DNA of 64,000 nt, taken from positions 28,606,888 through 28,670,887 of the forward strand of contig NC_063260.1 of the NCBI RefSeq assembly GCF_019578655.1. The letters are read 5' to 3'. A program made the translations under genes and the position numbers. Each line of letters starts with the position of its first letter. Position 1 is the first letter of the stretch. The DNA comes from Ricinus communis. Lineage: Eukaryota > Streptophyta > Magnoliopsida > Malpighiales > Euphorbiaceae. Positions 12,936 through 22,833 of this stretch are shown in pieces. The notes beneath the pieces are model-generated. The model had not been told where the DNA came from and did not search any database. It saw only the letters and a list, made by a program, of their open reading frames with translations.

Positions 12936-14050
12936 ATATTAATCAGTGAACTCCCAACATATGCGTTAGAGTCTAATCCCTGTTTAATTGCCTCTGCATG
13001 AACTAGTAGCAAGCCAAAGTCCAGATCAATTAAACTTGCAATTGCACTGAATACACTTCCTAACGTGCATTTTGTAGATTTTCTGTCAGCCTTCCTCATG
13101 TTACGAAACAACACAATAGACTTTGCCTCATGACCTCTCTGATCATGCCCTGAAATCATAACATTCCATGCTATAACATTAGGGTTAGGCATCTGGAAGA
13201 ATAAACGCAATGCATCATCAAGCCTTCCTAGACCAACATATGCATTTATGACAGTCACAAATGATACCTGGTTTGGTTCACGGCCAACCTTCTTCATCTG
13301 TTCAAACACTTCCAATGCCTCCTCAAGCAAACTAGCTTTAACATAACCTGCAATCAAAGAAGTCCAAGAAACAATATCCAAACTCACTCCACAATCAAAG
13401 ACCCTTCTGCAATCACTCATCCTATTATTCTTAGCATACATATCAGTAAGAGCACCCACACAAAAAAAGAACTAAACTAAAAAACCCAACTTAACGACAT
13501 TAAAATGAACTAGTATACCAAATTCAACACTCTCAAATCTTGCACAACCTAATAGAACAATAGCAAAAGTGAACTCATTAGGCTACGTTCCATGACTTCA
13601 CAATGACCCGTAACACTTAAGAACCGTATCAAGAAATTCAGACTTAGAATACATAGATAAGATCGAGTTCCAGGCCATAATATCTCTATTTCTAAGCTTA
13701 TCAAACACTTTCTCTGCAAAATCAACATCTCCACCCTTGGCATAAAGATCAAGAATTTCATTCTCTAAAGATATTTTTTACCAAAACCCAAGTTTAAGGC
13801 TTTGAGAATGAATAATTTTACAGGTTGTTACAAATCTATATAGTCCATGAGGCATTTCGTCAAACATGCAGCGCGTTCTGATTTTCTGGCATTTTTTGAG
13901 ACACGACCGCAAGATATAAATGTAAGTGTGGAATTCAAGGGTTTGAGGAAGGTGAGTTGCGTCGAATGAGAAAGTTGAAAGGGTGAATTGGTGATGGCAA
14001 AAATGCGGGCTGGAGGCAGAAGAGACTTTGAAGAAAAATCTGAGACGCAT
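12936..14050 (-). pseudogene. Truncated, frameshifted PPR gene fragment
   Basis: A 5' part of an organelle-type pentatricopeptide repeat gene. The clearest part is on the minus strand from 13459 to about 12929, with consecutive PPR motifs (DIVSWTSLIAGYVKASLLEE, NVIAWNVMISGHDQRGHEAK, HAEAIKQGLDSNAYVGSSLI). It resembles the N-terminal third of the Arabidopsis At3g09040-type protein as I remember it. Upstream PPR pieces at about 13765-13590 (DIMAWNSILSMYSK) and about 14050-13780 (FDEMP, HSQSLKLGF) are in other frames or end at stops, so at least two disruptions separate the parts. Similarity ends abruptly after LINMYG where the left direct repeat begins. Parent proteins are far longer, so this is a captured fragment, not a working gene. 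Confidence 0.82.
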
Positions 14051-14220
14051 TGACTATGATGTATGGTCCTAACGTAAAACATCCACAGGTCAGTTGGTAT
14101 ATTGATGACCGCCGATGAATAATTTTTCCCGACAACAGAGAACACAGCGCTCAACGGTGTACACCACCCGAGTCGAGTTCATCCACTGTCAGGTCTCCAT
14201 CCAAAAATTTGCCATCGGTC

Positions 14221-14303
14221 AGAAGCGTCGCCGTCATGCAGGAACAAAACAGTCGTCGCCTGGCCATACCCCATAACACACTATACCCATCGTCTCGCCA
14301 TAC
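14221..14303 (+). repeat. Internal direct repeat, right copy
   Basis: Partner of 12850-12935, same orientation, on the other side of the PPR fragment. A match extends a few bases further left (TCAGAAGCGT also occurs at about 12823-12832). Confidence 0.75.
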
Positions 14304-14564
14304 CCATGAATTCCTTTAGTCTATCACAACTTTTTTTAAAAAAAATTCATTCTATCAAGACTTTTCATTAAAAACACTCTTCGTTAAATTGCATAAAAGA
14401 AAGGAGTTTTCATTAAAGAATGAAAACGAAAATGAAAAAGAACGATTCTATAATTTTATATTTTTCTAAATACAGTTCACTTGTCCATTGACGCAAGTGA
14501 GATGCACTTGCTTAAAATTGGAGTAAACTAACCATTTTATGAAATATGCAGAGTAATTAGACCA

Positions 14565-14630
14565 CAATTTTCAATTTGGAGTTAATTGGACCTCACTTAC
14601 AAGTGGAGAGGCCAAATTGCTACTTAAACC
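14565..14630 (-). repeat. Right terminal inverted repeat
   Basis: Reverse-complement partner of 12446-12510; ends CTACTTAAACC at 14630. Confidence 0.78.
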
Positions 14631-17600
14631 TGACAGTTTGGGTAGAAAAGTAGAGAAGAGTGTATATTTATGCGAGTGTGAAGTCGCTTTTGGGAAATGC
14701 CAAAAGTTTTAAAAAGAAATAATGAAAAGCAAGTAGAGTCGTGTTTGGACAGCAATATAACAGTATCTAGTAAGCATGGAAGGAAAAACAGCAAGTTATG
14801 GACACACGAGTTGGAAGTGTTATTCTCCGAAAGTAGACCTGCTTTGGATTTTTATTTCAAAAGTCCAAACTTTCCATCATTTGGATGTGTTGTTCCAAAA
14901 CAAAATTGTAAAGCAAAAAGAAAGGGATATCATTTGGGTTTTCTTTTGTTTTTTCAATAATAATTATTTGAGTTTAGGGATAAGATTTAGTTAACTACAA
15001 TAGCTAGGCATATAGAGCTTTCAATACGCAATGACCCACTTGAATTATGATGCTCATTCAAAGGCATTTTAACAAATACATTTCCATGCTAAAAAATAAT
15101 TCATGTCCAGTTTTCTTTATCAAAATAAATTATTTCTTTAATTTGATACCATTAAATTCTACAAGTTTCTTTTTAACTAATGTATTATTATTAGATATCA
15201 TTTTGATGTAAAAACAAAAACAAAACTAACAAAATCTTTGGGAGACTCGTTGGGTTTCCAACACATTGTGATGTTATCTTAACAAAAAATCCAAACCCCC
15301 TTAAAAAGGACTTTAAATAAAAATAAAAATATCTAGACCCTTAAAAAGCACCGGTCGTGACTTTATATAAAAACATATGATAGTGGATGTGGAAATTCTG
15401 TGTCATGCACTTACCATTAAAAAAAATTGGTCGGTTCAATTCATGCGCAAGTGTGGATTCATGGCCACAGATATATAATTACTTATATTGACCCAATGTT
15501 TTTGGCAGCAGTTAGGCTTAAGCCCATGCCATATGTCAACTTGTTATTTCCATCACTAATCGTCTTAAATGCAGAATTGATTTGGAACTTTTGCTATGAT
15601 ACTTCGAGGGTTGCGTTCCCACATTTCAATTGGCTCAAATAAGTTCATTTGTTATAGCAAATTTTTGATTTCATATAATTCTTTTTATCCTTTTCATTCT
15701 AAAATATATGAAACTTTAAAAGTATAAGAATGTAAAATATAATTACTTATATATAGGTATTATCTTTTTCTAAGAGATAAAAGAAGGGAAATATTTCAAG
15801 AAAATAAAACCATCATACAGCAAACTATACAACAAGAAGAGATGGTCAATTCTTAAATATGTAGTGTATAACACATTGTCCCATGGACAAAATTTTCTCA
15901 ATTTGCTGCTGGAGAGTCGGATTCGTCAAGGCAGCAGTGTCGGGAGATGGCCTTTAGAAAAAATAATTAAAAAATTTATTTTTCTATTATTTTTTAAATT
16001 GAATTTACAGTATTTTTTAATTTTTCTGGTTTTTACTGTATTAAAATATTAATTATAATTTGAGTTATTTTTGAATTTTTTGTATTGTTTTAGATAAAAT
16101 AAATCAGAAAATAATTAAAAAATAAATTAAAAAACAGTATTTTTAAGGAAAATGTATATAATAAAAATAATATATTCTTTTTATTGTTTTTAAGAGTATT
16201 TCGAAAAGTTTATCCTAGTCTTTAATCGCTTGCCCCATTTTTCTTCAAGGCCAAGTAGGCCTACCACTAGGGCCTTAAAAACACCTCTTTTTAAAGGGTC
16301 CTTAAAAGGGGCTCTAGAAGGGTCCTCACAATTAAATTCTTAAGATATTTTTAAGAGGCCCAAACTCGGTCCACTCTGTTTCTCCTTCCCTAATCATGTA
16401 GTCCAGACCCTTGTACATACCCAAATAATTTGAAACCCTAAGGATTCCTTTAGTTCTTGAATAGAAACATAAGATAATAACAGAAATAAAAAATCGGTAA
16501 TTTTTATTGTTCATATTTGGTTCGAAATATAATTTCTCAATCAATACTATTGTGTTTTTAATTTTCTCTCTTAGAAAGTGGACATTTTCATTTTCATAAA
16601 GTCAAACTAAATTAATTATAAATGAACAAATACATATAAAAATAATAGTTTGTGATTTGCTTTTATATTATTTTTGTATTTTAGTGTATATAGTAGTAAT
16701 AAGTTAAATATTTATAATTTATTGACGATAATTACATTATTATTAATATTAATACTAACTAGAAGAAATTACTATTTAACACTCAACAAAATGATATATA
16801 GAAAATAAGTATTTCCCTCCAATAGAAAAAGGAAAATCCTCTCTAAGCAATATTATTCCTTAATTCATTTACAGTTTATGCTTTCCACTTCTGATATTCT
16901 CACCAAATAGAAAAGGAATTTTTTTTTAAATATTCTTTTATGGTGAGATTTAAATTGGCACCCATTTTTAAAGTACTTCAACCTTATGCCATCAAGCTAA
17001 GTGTTTTCCGTATAAATTATATATATATATATCAGTATATTTATATATAAATGTGTGCAATAGTGAAGGGGAGACAGTTAAATTGCTAATTGAAGAATTC
17101 AAGTTCAATTTCTTGTTTCAATTCCTATTTTTTTCTTTAAAAAAGAAAAGGTAAACTTCTCATGTGAGCAATTATCATCATTATGGCAAAATCCTTTGAA
17201 ATTGACTAATTAGGACAAGAAATACAGTAATTAATCTCTAATTGATGGAGCAATTCGGCCCGTGTTACTTTTATGCGCTTTGACTTTAACAACTGAGCAT
17301 TCAGCAATGAATACGGGGCTTCAAAATAAAATGCAGATTACTTAGGTTACAAAACATAACAATTAAAAATTGGTAATTAAGATTATTGTTAAGAGATGGA
17401 GTCTTGAGTTCAAACTTTCACCTTTGCATTAGGTGAGATTTTATTTTTTTATGACGAGTATAAAGAGATAATTATCTCTGTCGTTGTGTAGCTCACTTTC
17501 TTATGAATAAAAAGAATTACTAAATAAATTAGCATTAGTTCAATTAAATATAACTTTTATGATACAAATTAATTGAAGAACATAAATTACTTTATGAATG

Positions 17601-17890
17601 TTGATGTATTTACTAATTATTTTCCTTGAATTTGAGATTATATTTCATTTCAATGTATTAACATTATTCTTTGCCGGAAACTTTGATTTGGGATCCCCTA
17701 ACAGATTGCCGTTGAGCTGTCTTTATGTGAAAAATAAAACATTATTAGATCATCACAATTGCCAAAGACCAAAGTGAATTGGAGTTGTCTTTATGGAAAA
17801 AAGTTTTTGTTTAACATTAAGTATCTTTCAACTTATGAGAAGAGAAAAAAAAGAAAAACTACACAAATGAAAAATTGTAATTGTAAGAAG
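14631..17890. other. Intergenic, no gene recognised
   Basis: AT-rich with long A/T runs. Open frames up to about 87 codons (14697-14960) show no recognisable domain. The phrase around 16920-17000 (a gene-poor repeat resembling the ends of old plant transposons) and the TA run at about 17020-17032 are the only structure seen. Confidence 0.6.
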
Positions 17891-18529
17891 CTAATGATAC
17901 CACAGAGGTTGTGGTACTTTACAAGTCTTGCTTCCAACTGACACTAATCTCCCTTGACCTCTTGCACTAGTCAATTCAATGCTCAAGTCATCACAATATG
18001 GCTTCATCATCACGTCCCAACCCCAATATCCATGCTTATAATAAGCACCCACACTCATTTCCATACCCATATTCACCTTTTTATTCTGCTCTATATCCGT
18101 TGTCAAATTCATGGCATATGGGCTTAACATGAACAGCCTCCCCCATTCACAGCCTAGAGAATGGCCATGAATCTTAAATGCTTTTTCTTGCTTAGTACCT
18201 ATGTGAAGCGTTTCATTCATGAACCCGCATGAGATAGGGATACCGTCGTATATGAGAAAAGAATTGAATGGTGGAATCGTTACATGCAAATGGGGTTTAT
18301 GATTAACAAACACCAGCTCTGCGTTCCAAGAAACCACCAATCTTTTGGAGGCACTTACGTAAAAATGTCCAAAAGTTATGGAATTTGCCCTGAGGGTAAG
18401 AGTGCCAGCTCCGGGTCCAAATTGCAGAGTCTCATAAGTCGCTATGCTTAGAAAAATTGTAGCGAATACAACCACCACCAAGTAAATAACAAGTTTTAGA
18501 ATACTGCACCATCTAGAGCTGCTGGACAT
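17891..18529 (-). CDS. NDR1/HIN1-like (LEA2 domain) membrane protein, 212 aa
   Basis: Single-exon gene. An upstream in-frame ATG at 18586 exists, but I prefer the ATG at 18529 (MSSSSRW), because it gives the short basic/Ser N-tail followed directly by one membrane span (LKLVIYLVVVVFATIFLSIA) that is usual for NHL proteins. After the span come the LEA2-type beta-sandwich segments: GTLTLRANSITFGHFYVS, a central strand region with IPPFNSFLIYDGIPISCGF, and a C-terminal part ending KTCKVPQPLWYH. NHL proteins sit in the plasma membrane or endomembranes and several act in defence signalling; the specific role here is unknown. Length of ~210 residues is normal. The family call rests on topology and general resemblance, not on a single diagnostic motif. 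Confidence 0.75.
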   Translation of the reverse strand: MSSSSRWCSILKLVIYLVVVVFATIFLSIATYETLQFGPGAGTLTLRANSITFGHFYVSASKRLVVSWNAELVFVNHKPHLHVTIPPFNSFLIYDGIPISCGFMNETLHIGTKQEKAFKIHGHSLGCEWGRLFMLSPYAMNLTTDIEQNKKVNMGMEMSVGAYYKHGYWGWDVMMKPYCDDLSIELTSARGQGRLVSVGSKTCKVPQPLWYH

Positions 18530-18588
18530 GGTTGTGATAGAAAGGAGAATAGGGTTTCTATAAGGATTCTGGGATAATAATAACAAAA

Positions 18589-18600
18589 GTATATATATAT
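18589..18600 (-). promoter_or_regulatory. Possible TATA box of the NHL-like gene
   Basis: An uninterrupted TATATATATA run about 60-70 bases before the preferred ATG, read on the minus strand. If it is the TATA box, transcription would begin close to the upstream in-frame ATG at 18586, which favours use of the downstream ATG. It could also be a simple TA repeat. Confidence 0.38.
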
Positions 18601-18601
18601 T

Positions 18602-20318
18602 ACAAAAGAATTGTAAGAGTTTCTATTGCATGAATTCTTAGGCTCCGGTAAGAGTTTTTATTTGATGTGATTGACAATATAAAACTACGAGGTTATAATA
18701 CTTAAATCATTCTTCTTCTTTGAAGGATTATCATAGTAATGTTTTTTTTTAACAGAATTTTTTCCCTTATTATATATTATCTGTCATGATGTTTCACTGT
18801 CCTAAAATCCAAGGCATTGCTTCCTTTTAGGGCATTTTCTCAATGACAATCAAAACTACCTCCTTTTAAGTGTTCGTTTTCATGAATTGTTAATTTCCAT
18901 TTGACAATGGAAATTAGCTGAGAATATTTGTAATAGAATAAGATTTTACCGTAATTAACTTGTCTGAAATATGCAAGGACTAACTAAATTAACCGTTTCA
19001 GGAAGTCGATATGCCTTGCAGAAAATGTTGGGCACTTGTCGTACGGATTATTAGACATAGTTTCACATGTTATATCTAAATAAAGGAAAAAAAGAGAAAC
19101 AGCCAATAGTGCTGAATTTGTTATATATTCATGATTCAAGATTTAACTCACAAATGACAGGCATTTAAACAACTTATTGCAACATTCTAAAAATGTGTTT
19201 ATTTTTACCAACTGGATGTAAAAAGATTTGCTGTCGGCTCTGCAAAATGACTCATTGTATGGGACTGCTAATTTCTATTTTCTAATATAAGAACTCTAGT
19301 TGAAACATTCGATGGCTTCAAGCTTATGCCATGCTTGTTATTCATTTATTATCTCTTCATTTGATATATTTAAAATGTCTAATTACTAATTAAATTCTGA
19401 TTCTTTTTATATTCTTAATAAATTTATTAAATTTTTCAATACTTACAGTTCTTTTTGTTTCAAATATACTAACAAACCAAGAAAATCCAGTGATTTTGCT
19501 CATGTCGATAGTTTGTTCCAATTTGGACTTTTAAGATAGGCATTTTAGCGAAACATATTTGTAATGCATTTTCAGGTTAGTTTTATTTAACACAAAGAAT
19601 AATTCATCAATAATTAATTGGTGTCTTAGCCAAATAATAAAGTCAGGTGTTGGACATGAAACTTTACTAACCTGATAAGAAAAACTGACCACAATTTCAA
19701 ATGAGACCACATTGTATTAGTTCAATAATTAATTTTGGATTTTGGCTCCAATATATTTTACGGTTAATTATTGAAGTTTCCCTTTGTTTTTTTCTTTTTC
19801 TTTTTTTAAGAGCAAGTATAAAATTGTACTTTAAGAAAAACTTGGGATTAAAGGTCAAATTAGCTGTTAGTTCTTTTGCAAGAGGTCAAATCACCCTATT
19901 TTCTAATTTTTTTTACTCTTATTTATTTTTTATTATAATAATATTATATAATAAAACAATATCTACTGTAGTAAAACAAATTTTTAATTATTTTCTAAAA
20001 GTTTAGTCAGTGTAAATTTTAGTATTAGAAAATTTAATTTTTTGATTTGATTTAGTTTAATTTCAAACTAGAAATATATTTTATGTGGTATTCATTTATT
20101 CGTAAATGAATGGAATTTTTTTTTTATGGGATTTAAGTCGACAATACTGAATGTTATAAATATGCCTCGTGAAAAGTTTAAGGGGCAAATCAGCTTTTAT
20201 TTCAAAAACTAAAGTATGCAAGTGGATCTTTAAGTTTGAGAGATGACCGTATTACCCCTCAAATATCCAATACCTCATCTCGAGTTCGTTTAATCTCAAA
20301 TGTTTAGTTACCACAGGA
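18602..20318. other. Intergenic between the divergently transcribed NHL-like and plastid RNP genes
   Basis: AT-rich DNA holding the promoters of both neighbours. Just before the RNA-binding protein start (about 20160-20290) is a less AT-rich stretch with phrases such as AAGGGGCAAATC that resemble eroded transposon ends. No gene seen. Confidence 0.55.
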
Positions 20319-22833
20319 ATGGCGGCAATGGAAGCTGCAGTTTCTCTCTTCCTGCCTCATCCTTCTTCCTCCTCTAAATCCCTCTTATCTCCCACTTTTA
20401 TAAACCTTTTTAAACATAAATGTCGTTCCAATTCTATCCCTCTCCTTTCCCACAATTTCTCTCTCAGTAACATTCACCTAACAGCTAGAAAGCTTTCCTT
20501 CGAAAGATTCTCCACTGCACAAGAAATAATGATACCAGAGGAAACCCAAGAAACAACCCAGAAGAGAAAGCTTTACGTGTTCAATTTGCCTTGGTCTCTT
20601 TCTGTTGTTGATATCAAAAACCTCTTTGGACAATGTGGGACTGTAACGGATGTGGAGGTTTCTCTTTTCTTTCCAAGTTTCTTAGACATCTATGATTTCT
20701 CCTTTTATACTTGTGTTTATAAATGTTATTTATGATGTGGGTTTTTGTTCTTGTGTGATGAAATGTAGATTATAAAGCAAAAGAACGGGAGGAGCAGGGG
20801 ATTTGCATTTGTGACTTTGGCTTCTGGAGAGGAAGCTCAGGCTGCTATTGATAAATTAGACTCTCATGTATGCTATTTCGCTTCTCTTCCTCTTTCTTTT
20901 ATTTATTTATTTATGGTAACATGCAAGTTGCTAATTGTAGCTTTTAAGGGGACTGATGCTAGAAAATTGGTATTTGTCTAAATATGTTTTCCTCTCTCTC
21001 ATTTGGTTTAGGTTCCTTGGAATTCAGTATTGTTAGTTAAATTTTCTACCTATTCAATTGACATTTTCTCATGTTGTTTGAATGTTACTGGCAAGCTGTT
21101 CGTTTACTCCATAATTATGTGTTGCAGGAAGTGTCAGGAAGGATTATTAGGGTGGAATTTGCAAAGCGATTGAAGCCTCCATCGCCACCATCACCTACAG
21201 GCACTTCCACAAGGGAGACACGGCATAAAATTTATGTGTCTAATCTTGCTTGGAAAGTGAGATCAACTCATTTGAGAGAATTTTTCTCCACTAATTTTAG
21301 CCCAGTTTCAAGTAGAGTTGTCTTTGATAGTCCTACAGGAAGATCTTCTGGCTATGGGTTTGTCTCTTTTGCCACAAGAGAGGAAGCAGAGGCTGCGATT
21401 TCTGCTTTGGATGGGAAGGTAAGGAAAATAAAAATCAAATTAGCACTTATTCCTATGCATTTGCTTAAAAAAGTCCTTAGATTCTTTCACTGGTTGGATA
21501 TGTTATGATGACTTCATGTAATTGTAGCTTTAGATTTTAAACACTAGTTTATGCTTTGTGGTTATTTTGAAAGTTATCTTATTAACGGATCTGCATAGTT
21601 TGATTTTGTCACAATCACAAAGGAGAAAAGGAAACATCAAACATCACTACAGTTGCCCATTGTTCATCTAATTTTAAATTTTGCCTCTTTCACTTCTGAA
21701 TTTCAAAGCTAGGACAAGAGTGTTTGCTTGCTGACAGCCCCATAGATGATCTATTGTCAGTTTGTATGCTACTACCTAATACTTGTGGAGTATGCTACTT
21801 TATTTTCTTTTTGTTTTTTTCATTGCTGTGCCTCTGTCTTTTCGTTTAAAATTTTTGAGTATGAAGGGGAAAAGCATTATCTAACTTTCATCATTTTTAA
21901 GCTTGCAATGCCACCTGGAAAATCTAGTGACATCTTAGTTGGCTTCCATTCGCAGTTTTAGTTCGCAGCCATTAACTGAATTAGCATATTGAATGTCCCA
22001 ATACAATTGCCATATATTTTCAAGGGCAGAAACAGATAGCAATGCTGGTGGCCATTTTCATGCCATTACTGATATGATAGTATCTTTTCAGGATTTGGCT
22101 GCATTTCTGGCTCTTGTTCAAGTTTTCCACCTTCAGCGACATATATCTCTTGTTCTTATCATCCTTCAATCTTAATTTCTGAAAACTCTTTACTCCTGTT
22201 AAATGAAATCGTTGCTTGATTTAAATTAAGTCCTATTAAACAAGGAAAGATTTTGAAATAGAAAGACACGAGACTTAAGTCCTATTACAAACTCTATCTG
22301 GTAGTGATAAAGTTGGATCTTCTAACACCATTTGGTTTTGTGCTACTAAGTTGATTGATATTACAGATTATGAATCACAGATTTACTGTCTCTGCTTGAT
22401 GTATTCATGCTCATTAATTGAATGTCTCAGTTTGTGCCCACTCATATTGTTGCAACTTCTTACAAAATGAGAAATGCTGCATATAGCCTGATGCAACTGT
22501 GTGGCCAAAACCATGTTGTCATATTGTTTCTTGTTTTTCAGGTTCTGCAAATTGTATCTAAAATTTAAAAAGCAAAAGTATTTTATTTCTAATCTAAAGC
22601 ATAAATGCTGTGGATTTTTTTTCTTCTCATTTCATAATCACATTCTTTTGTTTCTTTAACTAGTTATACATGCGTTTTAGATCGGGAACATATGTACTGT
22701 GAACCTTCCATTATTTTCCCTGTAGGAATTGATGGGTAGACCACTTCGCCTCAAATTTAGCGATAGAAAGACTGATGAATCTGAAAGCGAAAATCAAGAG
22801 GAAGAAAATGTTGAGGACCAATCCGAACAGTAA
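20319..22833 (+). CDS. Plastid ribonucleoprotein with two RRM domains, 4 exons, 278 aa
   Basis: Exons 20319-20657, 20769-20867, 21128-21418 and 22726-22833. All junctions are GT-AG at phase 0 and sum to 278 residues. The first ~70 residues are Ser/Thr-rich with few acidic residues, typical of a chloroplast transit peptide. RRM1 spans about residues 84-160: RNP2 LYVFNL at 85-90 and RNP1 RGFAFVTL at 123-130, split by intron 1. RRM2 spans about 180-262: RNP2 IYVSNL at 181-186 and RNP1 GYGFVSF at ~221-227. The tail is strongly acidic (SESENQEEENVEDQSEQ). This is the layout of nuclear-encoded chloroplast RNPs (28-33 kDa class), which bind many plastid mRNAs and affect stability, splicing and editing. 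In classical cpRNPs the acidic stretch lies before RRM1, so the C-terminal acid tail marks a divergent member. The last intron is long (1307 bases). Confidence 0.92.

Larger units (their letters stand above)
12446..14630. mobile_element. Pack-MULE-like inverted-repeat element carrying a PPR gene fragment
   Basis: The two ends are inverted repeats of about 65 bases. The left begins GGTTTAAGTAGCAATTTG and the right ends with its reverse complement. Further matching blocks follow (ACTTGTAAGT, AATTAAC, CCAAATTGAAAATTG). The flanks TAGTAGTTTG and TGACAGTTTG agree at 7 of 10 positions, compatible with a decayed 9-10-bp Mutator-type target duplication; an alternative exact pair AGTTTGGGT overlaps the ends. 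No transposase is present. The interior holds a decayed PPR fragment between two direct repeats. Known Pack-MULEs are non-autonomous Mutator-like elements with captured host gene pieces and fit this layout. Superfamily assignment is inference because the target duplication is not clean. Confidence 0.68.

Noticed and set aside
17380..17470. tRNA-like GTTCAAA phrase
   Set aside because: No cloverleaf can be drawn; the phrase resembles old retroelement or SINE-type repeat debris. No tRNA gene was found anywhere in the window.
18530..18586. Start of the NHL-like protein at the upstream in-frame ATG
   Set aside because: It would add a 19-residue segment untypical of NHL proteins and would lie almost on the inferred transcription start.
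19701..20006. 101-codon plus-strand frame as a membrane protein
   Set aside because: Phe/Ile/Leu-rich translation of T-rich DNA; no conserved motif.
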